In this document: positions 19,108 through 29,049 of the stretch, piece by piece | Layout of the letters: every line of letters begins with the position of its first letter | Position numbering within the stretch: position 1 is the stretch's first letter | NCBI RefSeq assembly: GCF_029582805.1 | Contig: NZ_JAKKUT010000006.1 | Location: 50,788-114,787, forward strand | Length of the DNA stretch: 64,000 nucleotides | From: Candidatus Synechococcus calcipolaris G9 | Lineage (GTDB): Bacteria > Cyanobacteriota > Cyanobacteriia > Thermosynechococcales > Thermosynechococcaceae | Direction of reading: 5' to 3' | Translations under genes and position numbers: made by a program | The notes under the pieces: generated by a model | Told to the model about the DNA's origin: nothing | The model's input: the letters and a program-made list of their open reading frames with translations, nothing else | Database searches by the model: none

Positions 19108-19329
19108 ATGGAATTTCAGGAGTTTTTAGCGAAATTGCACCAAACATATGGTTTTGTTATTGGCGATCGCCAAGCCACAGAATTGATCAACTCCGGTGAT
19201 GCTGATCGCAAAGATTTTGAAACCAATGCCAAACGGCTTGAACGTCGCCTTGCCAGTATTGGGCTGCTCAAACGCCTTTCCGATGCCTGTGCCTATGTTC
19301 AAAATCCTTTTGCCTCGGAGGTAAGATAA
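19108..19329 (+). pseudogene. C-terminal fragment of the gene preceding the DptH/SspH-like ATPase
   Basis: From Met at 19108, 73 residues (MEFQEFLAKLHQTYGFVIGD ... LERRLASIGLLKRLSDACAY) read like the C-terminal end of a longer protein. The stop overlaps the next start (TAATG), as in an intact operon, whereas the sequence upstream of about 19084 shows no related coding. The missing N-terminal part was probably lost in the same rearrangement that removed sspC/sspD. The parent is likely the DptG/SspG-position gene of such clusters, but the family could not be confirmed. Confidence 0.5.
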
Positions 19330-22300
19330 TGCAGACCATTGAACTGATTGGTCAAGTTGCGGCTGACTTCCTGAAACGCTCAGTTCAAACCGACGAAACC
19401 AACGAGGGAGTTGCACGGTTTTTGCTAGATTGTCTCACTGCTCAGCAAGTTGCCGCCGTCTGCCAAGCCATTCTCCATGACTCTGACCTTGCCCCGCTTA
19501 TCAAGATTCAAGTTCCACGAGATATTGTAGGAGATTTCGGGTTACCTGATGAAATTTTGACCGATGAACGTACAGTTCACCTGCGTCACTCAGATTGCGA
19601 TCGTCCTGCACTACTGCTGGCTAACATCAGCGATGACCAAACCCAATCTCTGAATGACATCACCTCTGTTGGTGCTCAAGAACTGAAGGGACAGATTGAG
19701 TGCTGGATTAACCTAGCTGCCAAAGACCTGGCAATTCCTATCGAGCAGATTGAATACTGGTGTAAAGCCCTGAAGGGACTCCAGAGAGTTGGCACACCCA
19801 GCCTGAAAAATTTTGCGGAATACATTGTTCAAACGAAATCTCGCATCCTTGAAGAAAGCCTTCCAGTCATTGATGCACTAGGGTGGGCATTGCCCGCTTT
19901 GCGACTCCCCCGCGATTCTGGCTACTTTCGCGCCATTCCTGAAACCCAGTTGGGACACACTCATCGCTGGGAAAAGCTATTTCAGCAAGCTTTCGCGAAA
20001 CGCGCCTGTTTACTACTGAAGCAAACCCCTAGCCGCAAGCCAATCGATGAGCAGGATCTCCAAACTGCCTTTGACAAGGTGAAGGATGATATTCCTGAGA
20101 TCGCCTACCCAGCTATTCAAGCATTTATCGCCAGTTCCGCAGGATGGACTTCCGAAGCTGAAGCCCTTTCCAAGTTTGAGTGGGAATCGGATAACATCAA
20201 CACGCTGTTTTCTGGTTTACAAGCTCAAAAGACAGACATTGCCTCTCTCACCCTAGATTTCTTTGACGATGAGTATCCCGACACTCTAACGGAGTCAGAA
20301 ACCCAATACATAAACGCCTTGAAAAAGCGAAATAAACGTGAGGCGCTAGACGAGGATCGAGAATTTTATGACGCTCACCGTCAGGAACTTGAGGGAGATC
20401 GCAAGCTCAAAGCAAAGTGGGATAAATTCGTCTACGGACAGCCTATTGAGTGTACAGACTTTCTGATTGGTTTACTACAAGCCTTCGAGCGGCTTTTTGA
20501 TCAAGCTGAAACTGTAGCTGGTTTTAAGTCACTTAAAATTGAAACCCAAAAAAGTAGTAGAAAAAGTAAATGGTTGGAACTCAATGCTGACGTGGGTCGT
20601 TATTTTTGCACCCGTTATAAGGGTATTGAACAACTGACTGCTCCTCACATTGAGTGGGAGACCCATTGGCTATTCAAATACGACATGTTACTAGAAGAGA
20701 CTCAGAAAAAGCAGCAGGCAAAGTATCGCGAGAACACCTCTACAGCGAAAACTGCGACAGAAATTAAATTCTATGTTGAGATGCGGGATAACGCCCAGGC
20801 TCTAATTGCTAAGACGCAACTAGTTTGGCGTTGTAATCCCAATTCAATTGGGATGGAACTAGGTAGTGACCTGAAACGACTGCTTAAAGACTCACCTTGC
20901 CAGCTTTCCCAGGTGTCAAGAGAGGTAGTCAGCAAGAAGGGACGATTGCAGAGTATCGCTCTGTCAGACGTTGGCACCCTAATGGCAGCATATCGACAAA
21001 ATCGAGGCTCTTTAGTCAGTAAGTATGATCGCAAGAGCGACCTGGACAAAATTTTTCCTGAAAAAATTAAACAAGCTGTCGTGGATGGTCGTCTCTCGAA
21101 GAATGCGGGTGAAGCAATCACTGCCACCTGGAAAACTTTTGCAGAACGATATAGGGCAGCGATCTCCAGTTTTACAAACGAAGGACAAGGTATTGCCAGT
21201 CCGGAACTGCTGCACCAGTGTGAAGCCTATGGCAACCTATTCAAAACTGTTCTAGAAAATGTCAAGGGCGACCTCAATCGTATTGATTTCTATCAACCGA
21301 TCTTGCGCTTGGGCTGCATCCGCGTTGAACGCGGTAAACCTGCTGCCATCATCGCCCCTTGGCATCCACTAAGATTAGCATCCCTAGCCGTCAAAGCCCG
21401 CCAGTTGGCAGGACTCCTTCGGTACATCATCTCTACACCAGAAGTCAACTTTGGTGATTCTCGCTTATTCTTTGCTGATTTGCGGAACGAACTCGATCAC
21501 CCCTACTATCCTGAGGTTTGTGTTGGCTACCAGGGGCAGCAGCCCGAATTGCTCTCTGTGTCTGACACGGTTAACGACTACAGCCTGATGGAGCGCCCCA
21601 CACGAGACGAGAGCGATCGCGCAACCAACGAAAATCCGGCTGAAGCAACCGATCGATTGCTAGGGATCATCCGCCGCTATGTAGAACTGCTGCCCCATGA
21701 AAAAACGAATCTGAGTGTTGTTCTATACCAAACCGACTCGATCAAGCTACCTCAAGCGATCGTTAACAAGCTGAGTGAAGAACTACAAGATAATCGAGAG
21801 GAAGTTCGTTGCCAGGTCGTTCTACGCCATCGGAATAGGCAAAAACTCGCTCAACTCTACGAACAGATGCTGGAAAGCTCTGATGCTGATCCCGATGCGT
21901 TTATTGCTAGTGAGGTTTCTCAAGACTTTATGGCAAGACTGCGGATCTCAGTCATGTCTAACGACGTTCCTTCCACCACTCCTACAGAAGGGAAGTTTGC
22001 CGACATTGTATTTTTGCAAGATGCCATCTCACGACAGGCAAAAGTAGTTTGGCAACCTTCACCATTTGACAGCAACACAGCCGAAATCTTAATCCATTCT
22101 CCTGCTTGTTGGGCACGTAAACGCCCGTCATCTAAAGACGAGCTTAAATCCACCGTTTATCTCACCTGTCCCAAGCAGACGATGGTGGGTCAAGCCTACC
22201 TTGATATGGTGTATAGCCTGATTCAATGTGAAGATTGCTCTCCTGATCAACACTTTTTACCTGCCCGTCAAATCTCCTTCCAAGAAGAAACGACAAAGAC

Positions 22301-24641
22301 AACTTTTGACGAAAGCCACCGTTTAGGGGAGTGGGTTGTCAACTACGATGATTTGCTGGAACGACGACAACTCGTTAACCAGGGCGTAAAGGTTATTCGC
22401 TATCAACAGAACCGTACCGATGAACGAAACTTCCTCGTCTCCTCGGATGCATCTCTGAATGTTCTTAAAGTGCTAGTCAGAAAACGCTTAGAAGCCTTAA
22501 ATTTAGGCTTGGAAAGCAACAGAATCGATAAACTGGTAGAACGCCTAATTAACGAAGCCAACGCCGTTTCTGGTGACATCGTGTTACGAGCCGCAAAATG
22601 TGGCAGATTCGCCAGCGAGCTAATGGGTGTGGTTCTAAGTAAAGCTTTGATTACAGCAGAAATGGGAGCACAAAACCCAATCGGCTGGTACTTTCTGGAT
22701 GACTATGCCTCCTGGTTAGGGCAAAAAGAGGGTCAAATTGCTGACATCATGGCAATTTCACTCCAGTACGTCGATAACGAGCCTATCCTGAAAGTCATTA
22801 TTTCTGAGGCAAAATACGTTGATGTCGCGGGTTTAGCTGACGCTCGCAGAACTTCACAGAACCAGCTTCGGCAAACAGTCGATCGCATTGCCGATGCCCT
22901 CTTTATTAGTCCGGGTCGTCTTGATCGGGATCTCTGGCTATCTCGCCTTAGCGATCTTCTACTCGATGGCATTGAATTTAGTTCCGACAACAAACTGAAC
23001 ATTGAACAGTGGCGCGAACATATCCGCTCAGGGACTCTTCGGATTGACCTATCTGGCTACTCTCAAGTCTTTGTATCCGGAACGAATGAGAGCAATGTAG
23101 AAGGGGAGCGATCACCGATTCCCAAAGTTGAACGCTGCTTCCAAGAAGTATTCGATCGAGAATCTGTTCGTAAACTTGTTCTGGCTTATGAATCAGGACA
23201 ACCACTCTTCCCCGTAAGGGAACAGCTTGGCGATGATAAACCCTGGACAGTAACAGAAGCATTACAACCTGCTGATCGAGTCACATGGGTTTTAGAAATT
23301 GAGAAAGTAGAGGCAACAACGACTCCTCAGCCAACACCTGCAAAAGTTAATCCGCCTGAAAATTCCGACAGTCCTCTTCAGCCAACCCTGCCTGATCAGC
23401 CAATTGAAGCTGAAACTACAATCTCTCCAGGTTCCTCACCTGTTGAAAATGTAGATAGTTGGGCGAGTCCAGTACTGGTTTCTTGGTGGCAGCAGGGACA
23501 AGCACAGACCAGCCAAGGTGATGCAGTGGCAGAAAAATGGCTGGAGGAAGCGGCTGGAAAACTGCGGACGGCTCTATTAGGATATAACCTGCAAGCCAAA
23601 ATTGAAGGGAAACGCCTGACTCCAAATGCAGCGATCGTCCGCTTCAAAGGCTCAGACAATCTGAAGCTAGATGACATCGAGAAGAAGCGATCTCAACTCC
23701 TGACCACTCACGCTCTGAACATTATTAGCGTTTATGGTCAGCCTGGAGAAATTGTTGTTACCGTCGCCCGTCCCCAGCGCCAAACGATTTCCCTACAAGA
23801 AGTGTGGGCAAAACGAAAAATCAATCGATCGCCTGCTGGTGTGAACCTCAGCTTTATCATTGGAGTTAATGAACTGGATGGTGAATTACTTTACCTCAAT
23901 CTAGGCAGTAGTTTCGAGAATTTAGAACAACACGCTCCGCACACGCTGATTGCTGGAGCGACAGGTAGTGGTAAGTCAGTTCTGTTGCAAAACCTCCTTC
24001 TCGATATTTGTGCAACGAACTCTCCCAAACTGGCAAGCATTTATCTAATCGATCCCAAAATGGGCGTTGATTATGCCAACATCAGCGACCTACCTCATCT
24101 CAAAGAAGGAATCATTATTGATCAAGATCGTGCGATCGAGGTTCTGGAACTTCTAGTCGAGGAAATGGATAACCGATATCGCAAGTTTCTTCCTCAGAAA
24201 GCGAAATCGTTGCAGGACTACAACAGTAAAGTCCCTGAGCAGGATAGGCTTCCGGTACTATGGCTAGTCCATGATGAGTTTGCTGAATGGATGCTAATCG
24301 ATGAATACAAAGCTGCTGTATCCTCTGCCGTGCAGCGTTTAGGTGTGAAGGCGAGAGCAGCGGGCATTTACCTCATCTTTGCAGCACAGCGTCCTGATGC
24401 CAACGTCCTTCCAGTACAGCTTCGAGACAACTTAGGAAATCGTTTAATTCTGAGAGTCGAGAGTGTCGGCACTTCAGAAATCTCGCTTGGTCAAAAAGGG
24501 GCGGAGAGCCTTTTAGGCAAAGGACATTTAGCTGCTCGCCTGACCAATCAATCTGATCTTATTTACGCTCAAGTACCATTTCTAGCTGATGAAGAAATGA
24601 CTGCAATTGCCCGAATTATTACCTCTCAAAATAGTTTCTGA
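19329..24641 (+). CDS. FtsK/HerA-type ATPase of a defence cluster, DptH/SspH-like (1770 aa)
   Basis: A very large protein. The N-terminal 1100 residues are mostly helical and unassigned. Near residues 1137-1160 an Asp (GQIADIMAIS) and a Glu-x-Lys (ISEAKYV) form a PD-(D/E)xK nuclease-like pair. A Pro-rich linker (residues about 1335-1375) precedes the C-terminal motor, with Walker A GATGSGKS near residue 1543, Walker B VLWLVHDEF near 1641, and an FtsK-like AAQRPDANVLP segment. Length and layout match the restriction ATPase DptH (and its SspH or MAD8 counterparts), which cut or block unmodified invading DNA. Its start overlaps an upstream gene fragment, and an OLD-like ATPase follows 7 bp downstream. 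Which of these families fits best is undecided. Confidence 0.7.
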   Translation: MQTIELIGQVAADFLKRSVQTDETNEGVARFLLDCLTAQQVAAVCQAILHDSDLAPLIKIQVPRDIVGDFGLPDEILTDERTVHLRHSDCDRPALLLANISDDQTQSLNDITSVGAQELKGQIECWINLAAKDLAIPIEQIEYWCKALKGLQRVGTPSLKNFAEYIVQTKSRILEESLPVIDALGWALPALRLPRDSGYFRAIPETQLGHTHRWEKLFQQAFAKRACLLLKQTPSRKPIDEQDLQTAFDKVKDDIPEIAYPAIQAFIASSAGWTSEAEALSKFEWESDNINTLFSGLQAQKTDIASLTLDFFDDEYPDTLTESETQYINALKKRNKREALDEDREFYDAHRQELEGDRKLKAKWDKFVYGQPIECTDFLIGLLQAFERLFDQAETVAGFKSLKIETQKSSRKSKWLELNADVGRYFCTRYKGIEQLTAPHIEWETHWLFKYDMLLEETQKKQQAKYRENTSTAKTATEIKFYVEMRDNAQALIAKTQLVWRCNPNSIGMELGSDLKRLLKDSPCQLSQVSREVVSKKGRLQSIALSDVGTLMAAYRQNRGSLVSKYDRKSDLDKIFPEKIKQAVVDGRLSKNAGEAITATWKTFAERYRAAISSFTNEGQGIASPELLHQCEAYGNLFKTVLENVKGDLNRIDFYQPILRLGCIRVERGKPAAIIAPWHPLRLASLAVKARQLAGLLRYIISTPEVNFGDSRLFFADLRNELDHPYYPEVCVGYQGQQPELLSVSDTVNDYSLMERPTRDESDRATNENPAEATDRLLGIIRRYVELLPHEKTNLSVVLYQTDSIKLPQAIVNKLSEELQDNREEVRCQVVLRHRNRQKLAQLYEQMLESSDADPDAFIASEVSQDFMARLRISVMSNDVPSTTPTEGKFADIVFLQDAISRQAKVVWQPSPFDSNTAEILIHSPACWARKRPSSKDELKSTVYLTCPKQTMVGQAYLDMVYSLIQCEDCSPDQHFLPARQISFQEETTKTTFDESHRLGEWVVNYDDLLERRQLVNQGVKVIRYQQNRTDERNFLVSSDASLNVLKVLVRKRLEALNLGLESNRIDKLVERLINEANAVSGDIVLRAAKCGRFASELMGVVLSKALITAEMGAQNPIGWYFLDDYASWLGQKEGQIADIMAISLQYVDNEPILKVIISEAKYVDVAGLADARRTSQNQLRQTVDRIADALFISPGRLDRDLWLSRLSDLLLDGIEFSSDNKLNIEQWREHIRSGTLRIDLSGYSQVFVSGTNESNVEGERSPIPKVERCFQEVFDRESVRKLVLAYESGQPLFPVREQLGDDKPWTVTEALQPADRVTWVLEIEKVEATTTPQPTPAKVNPPENSDSPLQPTLPDQPIEAETTISPGSSPVENVDSWASPVLVSWWQQGQAQTSQGDAVAEKWLEEAAGKLRTALLGYNLQAKIEGKRLTPNAAIVRFKGSDNLKLDDIEKKRSQLLTTHALNIISVYGQPGEIVVTVARPQRQTISLQEVWAKRKINRSPAGVNLSFIIGVNELDGELLYLNLGSSFENLEQHAPHTLIAGATGSGKSVLLQNLLLDICATNSPKLASIYLIDPKMGVDYANISDLPHLKEGIIIDQDRAIEVLELLVEEMDNRYRKFLPQKAKSLQDYNSKVPEQDRLPVLWLVHDEFAEWMLIDEYKAAVSSAVQRLGVKARAAGIYLIFAAQRPDANVLPVQLRDNLGNRLILRVESVGTSEISLGQKGAESLLGKGHLAARLTNQSDLIYAQVPFLADEEMTAIARIITSQNSF

Positions 24642-24648
24642 GTCAAAT

Positions 24649-25644
24649 ATGTTGAGCTCTGTTTCAATACAACGGTTTAAGAACCTAAAGGACATAACTA
24701 TATGCCTAGATAAAGTTAATATCTTAGTAGGAGGTAACAACTCAGGCAAAAGCAGTATCCTGCAAGCAATTCAATTTGCAGTTTCAATAGCCCAAACAAC
24801 AAACCTAGAAAATATTAAGTGGGTGCAAAATAGGTTGCCCACATCTTTATCCCACTTGCAGTTGATTTATTCGCCTCTAAGAGACGTTTCTGCTCTCGCT
24901 ATGGGTGGAACGTTAGAAGAAAGGAGGGAGAAAGCTATTTTCATACAACTAGAGGAATGGGACACAACATGCGCCTCAACAGTTGTCATAAGAAAAGGGC
25001 GTAATAGAAATATTACTGTTGCGATTGAGGGAAAAGCATTGGGGATAAAACTTCAGGAAATCGAAGATCCTTTTAGTATCTATGTCCCAGGATTAGCAGG
25101 AATTCCAAACGTTGAAGAGTACAAAAATCCAGGCATTGTCCGTAAAGCAGCCGCTCGAGGTGATGCAAACAACGTTTTTCGTAATATCTTATGGCTACTT
25201 AAACAGAATTCAGATAGTTGGCAAAAGTTCCTTGACGACTTTTATTCTGTGTTTCCAGATAAAAATATTGATGTAAATTTCAGCCCAGATCGTGATGATC
25301 ATATTATGTGTACTGTAAAAAACTCTGAGAAAGATTTACCAATTGACTCAGTAGGAACAGGAGTTTTACAAGCTATACAAATTCTCTCATACGTTAATCT
25401 TTATAAGCCCAAGCTACTCCTTCTTGATGAGCCTGATGCTCATTTACACCCAAACAACCAACGTAAACTAGCCAAGATATTAGTTAAATTATCAGAAAGC
25501 CGAGATTTTCAGGTAGTTTTAACCACGCATTCTAGGCACATTTTAGATGAACTATCTGGTTCAGCAAAAATTCATTGGATTAGTGATGGTAACCGTGTAG
25601 AGGATGAAAACTTTGATGTGGTTAAAGTCTTAGAGGCTGTGTAA
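24649..25644 (+). pseudogene. OLD-like AAA ATPase, 5' part, interrupted by IS5-family insertion
   Basis: N-terminal ATPase half of a roughly 567-residue protein. It starts at 24649 (MLSSVSIQRFKNLKDI), 7 bp after the large ATPase gene, and has Walker A GGNNSGKSSI, Walker B LLLLDEPDAHLHP, signature region VGTGVLQAIQ, and LTTHSRHIL. Native coding ends at the Leu codon TTA (25630-25632). The next bases to the stop at 25644 belong to the IS terminal repeat. The coding resumes in the same frame at 26534. The original protein is an AAA ATPase with a C-terminal TOPRIM-like part, as in OLD-family defence nucleases. As it stands, the gene makes a truncated ATPase. Confidence 0.8.
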
Positions 25645-26530
25645 AAAGAAATGTAAAGATAGTAGCAAGCCACTAGAGTAACGTCTGAAAATAATGGTGA
25701 TGTAGTTCTCTAAGACAGTCTATGCCATACCCCAGTGACCTCTCAGACCAGCAATGGCAAATCCTTGAACCGTTGCTCCCAGATCAAAAGCCCGGTGGTC
25801 GGAAACGGCGAGTAGACTTAAGAGCGGTATGCAATGCCATCTTCTATCACCTGAAAACGGGCTGCCAATGGCGCATGCTACCGAGTGAGTTTCCCCCCTA
25901 CTCCACCGTCTACTTTTATTACCGCAGTTGGCAAGTAGAGGGCGTTTGGTCACGCATCAATCAAACCCTCATCCGGCAAAGACAAGAGCATGTCGGCAAA
26001 CATCCGTTACCCACCGTGGTTGCTGTGGATTCTCAATCCGTCAAGACCACGGAAAAAAGGGGGAGGTCTATGGCTTTGATGGGGGCAAGAAGGTGAAAGG
26101 ACGCAAGCGTCATATCATTGTCGATTCCCTCGGTCAGATGCTCAAGGTGATTGTGACAGAAGCGAATGGGTCAGATCGAGTCGGGGCAGCCTATGGTTTG
26201 CTGGAGTGGCGAGATCAATATCCCGAAATGGTGGAGAACGTGCATACAGTGCTGGCAGATGCCGGATATCGGGGAGACCGATTTCGCTTATGGGTGTGGT
26301 CACTGGTGCAAGCAGCCGTAGAAATCCGAGAGAATCTCAAGGGAGAGTTTGAGGTGGTCGCAAAGCGTTGGGTGGTAGAGCGCACGTTTGGATGGTTGAA
26401 TTTTTATCGACGATTGAGTAAGGACTACGAGTTGTTGCCTGAAGTCTCTGAGTCAGCCATCTATGCGGTAATGGTTCACCTGACACTACGCTACCTTGCC
26501 CCTGCTTAATCTTTCTTTTTAAACAGCCTC
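25633..26530 (+). mobile_element. IS5-family insertion sequence, 898 bp, complete
   Basis: Terminal inverted repeats GAGGCTGTGTAAAAAGAAA (left) and GAGGCTGTTTAAAAAGAAA (right, reversed) bound one transposase. A 3-bp duplication, TTA, flanks it at 25630-25632 and 26531-26533, matching the TNA target of the IS1031-type IS5 group. Removing the element and one TTA restores the reading frame of the interrupted ATPase gene exactly. Confidence 0.9.
25722..26509 (+). CDS. IS5-family transposase, two overlapping frames
   Basis: The first frame (25722-26096) encodes the N-terminal part (MPYPSDLSDQQWQILEPLLP, AVCNAIFYHLKTGCQWRMLP, VAVDSQSVKTTEKRG). The second, in the -1 frame to 26509, carries GGKKVKGRKRHIIVDSLG, VLADAGYRG and the DDE-type ending VVERTFGWLNFYRRL. 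They join at AAAAAAGGGGG (about 26053-26063). Such two-frame organisation with slippage at a homopolymer is known in the IS427/IS1031 groups. A one-base deletion would look the same, so activity is uncertain. Confidence 0.85.
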
Positions 26531-26533
26531 TTA

Positions 26534-27253
26534 ATGGAAATTGGAGCTTTAGACAAAGGCGATCGCTTAAAAAGTGGTCTTACAAAATGTGTTCTTCTAA
26601 CGGAAGATAGTGATACTAAACCTATTAAAACCATTTTAGAGGCTTCTGATTTTAATATCAACGAGATGGATGTTTGGTCTTATGAAGGATGCTCAAAAGT
26701 TGATACGGCTCTTGTTTTAGCTGCTTTTATTAAAGAAAATGCTCCAGCAACAAAAATTCTACTTCATAGAGATAGGGATTATCTGACGCAATCAGAAGCT
26801 GAAGAATTCAAGAGTAAAATTGAAGCTGCAAATATAAGTTGCTTTCTGACAACTGCTACTGATGCAGAGTCACATTTTCTTTCCTCTGACCATATCCATC
26901 ATCTATTTCCTGTTATTTCTGTTGAAAGAGTAACAGAGATTATAGAAGAAACGACAGTTTGGGCTAAAGAGAAATCAATTAAGAAGTTCATTAATGCCCG
27001 GACACAAGCTAAGTTCGCTGCTTATTACCGGGGTCATGAAAGCAAGCCAGATGCAGGTGAAATTGCAATGGCAGCAATGAATTTGTATGATCAGGATGTT
27101 GTTCGATATCGTCATGGGAAATCAGTCATTGGTTACTTAAGAAATGTACTTCAACAAGAGATAGGAGGGAATATTGATTTATTTCAGGTCACAGAGCATC
27201 TTGCTATACAAGAGTTAAAAGATATCGCGACAGCTATCTGGGATGTTTTGTAG
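26534..27253 (+). pseudogene. OLD-like ATPase, 3' part (TOPRIM-like half) after the IS insertion
   Basis: 239 codons that continue the frame of the ATPase gene broken at 25632. It contains VLLTEDSDTKPIKTIL (TOPRIM-like acidic strand, E then DxD), YEGCSKVDTALVLAAFI and LLHRDRDYLTQSE, as in the nuclease half of OLD-type proteins. An ATG at 26534 directly after the target duplication lets it read as an open frame, but no ribosome-binding site is evident. A cysteine desulfurase gene begins 33 bp downstream. Confidence 0.75.
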
Positions 27254-27286
27254 CTATTTTTAATCAATCCTATTGATCTATCCACC

Positions 27287-28474
27287 ATGACTAAACTACA
27301 TGATTCTACTTCTGTTAATCACTGTATATATATGGACTATCATGCCACAACTCCAGTTGATTCAAGAGTAGCCGATCGCATTTATCAATGCATGACAGAA
27401 GAATTTGGAAATGCTAGCAGTACCGATCACGAGTGGGGCGATCGCGCTGAAGCTGCCGTCAAAGAAGCGGCTTGCCAGGTTGCTGACCTAGTGGGTGCCT
27501 CTCCCCGCAATGTAATTTTCACCTCCGGTGCCACCGAAAGCCTCAACCTCGCCATCCAAGGAACCGTTCATCATCTAGAACGATCCAGCACTAAGCCTCG
27601 CATAGCCATTTCTACCGTTGAGCACAAAGCTGTCCTTGATACTTGTGCTGCCCTCCACAAACAGGGACGCATCGAGCTGATCCATATTTCCGTCGATACC
27701 CAGGCTCGACTTGATCTGGGTCAGCTAGAGCAAACCTGTGCCAGAGGCATTCATCTGCTCTGCATCATGGCCGCCAACAACGAAGTCGGCACCATCTACC
27801 CCATTGAGAAAATTGCCGAGATCGCCCAGAGCTACCAAGTGCCCTTTCTCTGTGATGCCTCCCAAGCCGTTGGCAAAATCCCCATCCAGTTCAGTGAGTG
27901 GGGCCTGACTATGCTGGCCCTGTCGGCCCATAAGCTCTACGGCCCCCAAGGGATCGGCGCACTCGTCTTCTGTCGAGATCATCCCCTAGAGCCGTTACTT
28001 TACGGCGGTGGACAGCAAAAAGGATTACGCCCCGGTACCCTTAACGTCCCCGGTATTGTTGGTTTGGGCGAAGCCTGTCGGCTGCGAGCGATTGAAATGT
28101 CCGTGGATGAGGTTGAAATTGGCAAAAAGCGAGATCGCCTGCAAACGCTACTCCAAAGCCAGATTCCTGAGCTGGTAATCAACGGAGATCGCCAAAACCG
28201 CCTGGACGGGAACCTGCATATCTCCATTCCTGGCATTCCCAACAGCACCATTATTGCCAGAGTACGCCATCAACTAGCTATTTCTACTGGCTCCGCCTGT
28301 TCCGCTGGCGTTGAAGCTCCATCCCATGTGCTGAGGGCGATGGGGCTATCCGAACCAGTTGTCGAAGGTGCCCTTAGAATTAGCCTAGGCAAGTTTTTGA
28401 CTGACAATGATATTTACCAAGCTGCCGTAATTCTGATTCAAGCCGTGCTGGCGTTGAAGCATGCGATGGCGTGA
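27287..28474 (+). CDS. dndA: Cysteine desulfurase, DndA/SspA type
   Basis: 395-residue PLP enzyme of the NifS/IscS class that mobilises sulfur from cysteine for DNA phosphorothioation. It has YMDYHATTPVD at the start, FTSGATESLNLAI, the PLP lysine Lys216 in LSAHKLYGPQG, and the catalytic Cys338 in STGSACSAG. Location in a cluster with DUF4007, a phosphorothioation-associated methyltransferase and a DptH-like ATPase favours the dndA/sspA role over general Fe-S assembly. No dndC/sspD partner is visible. The start at 27287 gives about 15 residues before the conserved DYHATTPVD. Codon use includes many HIP1-type GCGATCGC sites. Confidence 0.82.
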   Translation: MTKLHDSTSVNHCIYMDYHATTPVDSRVADRIYQCMTEEFGNASSTDHEWGDRAEAAVKEAACQVADLVGASPRNVIFTSGATESLNLAIQGTVHHLERSSTKPRIAISTVEHKAVLDTCAALHKQGRIELIHISVDTQARLDLGQLEQTCARGIHLLCIMAANNEVGTIYPIEKIAEIAQSYQVPFLCDASQAVGKIPIQFSEWGLTMLALSAHKLYGPQGIGALVFCRDHPLEPLLYGGGQQKGLRPGTLNVPGIVGLGEACRLRAIEMSVDEVEIGKKRDRLQTLLQSQIPELVINGDRQNRLDGNLHISIPGIPNSTIIARVRHQLAISTGSACSAGVEAPSHVLRAMGLSEPVVEGALRISLGKFLTDNDIYQAAVILIQAVLALKHAMA

Positions 28475-28492
28475 CGTTATGGCAGTCGCTAC

Positions 28493-28842
28493 ATAGATTA
28501 GGACGCTATGCTTAGAACGTTCTCCATCGCTTCTCGTAGGGTGTCAAACTCACCTAAGCATTTGCGAATCCGACTCTTAATCCATGACCAACATTTTTCA
28601 ATGGGATTCAAGTCGGGAGAATAGGGGGGCAAGTACCATACCTGACAGCCTGCTGCTTTCACCAGTTCTTCAATTCGTCCGCCTTTGTGAAAACTGGCAT
28701 TATCAATCACGAGGGTCTGCCCTGGCTGCAATACGGGAATCAAGCAGGTTTCTAGCCATACCTCAAAGATGGAGCGATTACACATGCCGTCTACGGTAAA
28801 TGGAGCCATCAATTGCCCTGCACACAGAGCCGCAATCATATT
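28493..28842 (-). mobile_element. IS630-family element, right-hand fragment
   Basis: The end motif ATAGATTAGGAC (28493-28504) matches the left end of the copy at 57727. Reading leftward, the transposase C-terminal third is intact (MIAALCAGQLMAPFTVDG, VIDNASFHKG, LPPYSPDLNPIEKCW), stopping at 28498. It carries the D-N-A and DLNPIE catalytic parts of the IS630 DDE domain. The fragment is cut at 28842 by an IS3 end, so the N-terminal half is missing. Confidence 0.85.
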
Positions 28843-29049
28843 TGACCCTGCCTGAAAAAAGTGTACAAACTCGAAGAGTCGCCAATGCAGGAGAAAGTCG
28901 AAATGCCCCAAAAACCAAGACGAACATTTATTGCCAAACAAAAAACCGATTTCTCTAACTATAGGTCAGTAACCGTGGCGATTCTGAAGCAGTCAGGCAA
29001 GCGGATCAGCCACGTCGCCCAGGAAATGGGTTTAACAGAACGTGCCCTT
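28843..29049 (+). mobile_element. IS3-family left-end remnant inside IS630
   Basis: TGACCCTGCCTGAAAAAAGTG starts at 28843 immediately after IS630 sequence. It is followed by a decayed orfA start (MPQKPRRTFIAKQKTDF, then an insertion, then SGKRISHVAQEMGLTERA). Similarity ends near 29049. The downstream stretch 29050-29318 has no gene but is repeated before the parA copy at 58850. Confidence 0.75.
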
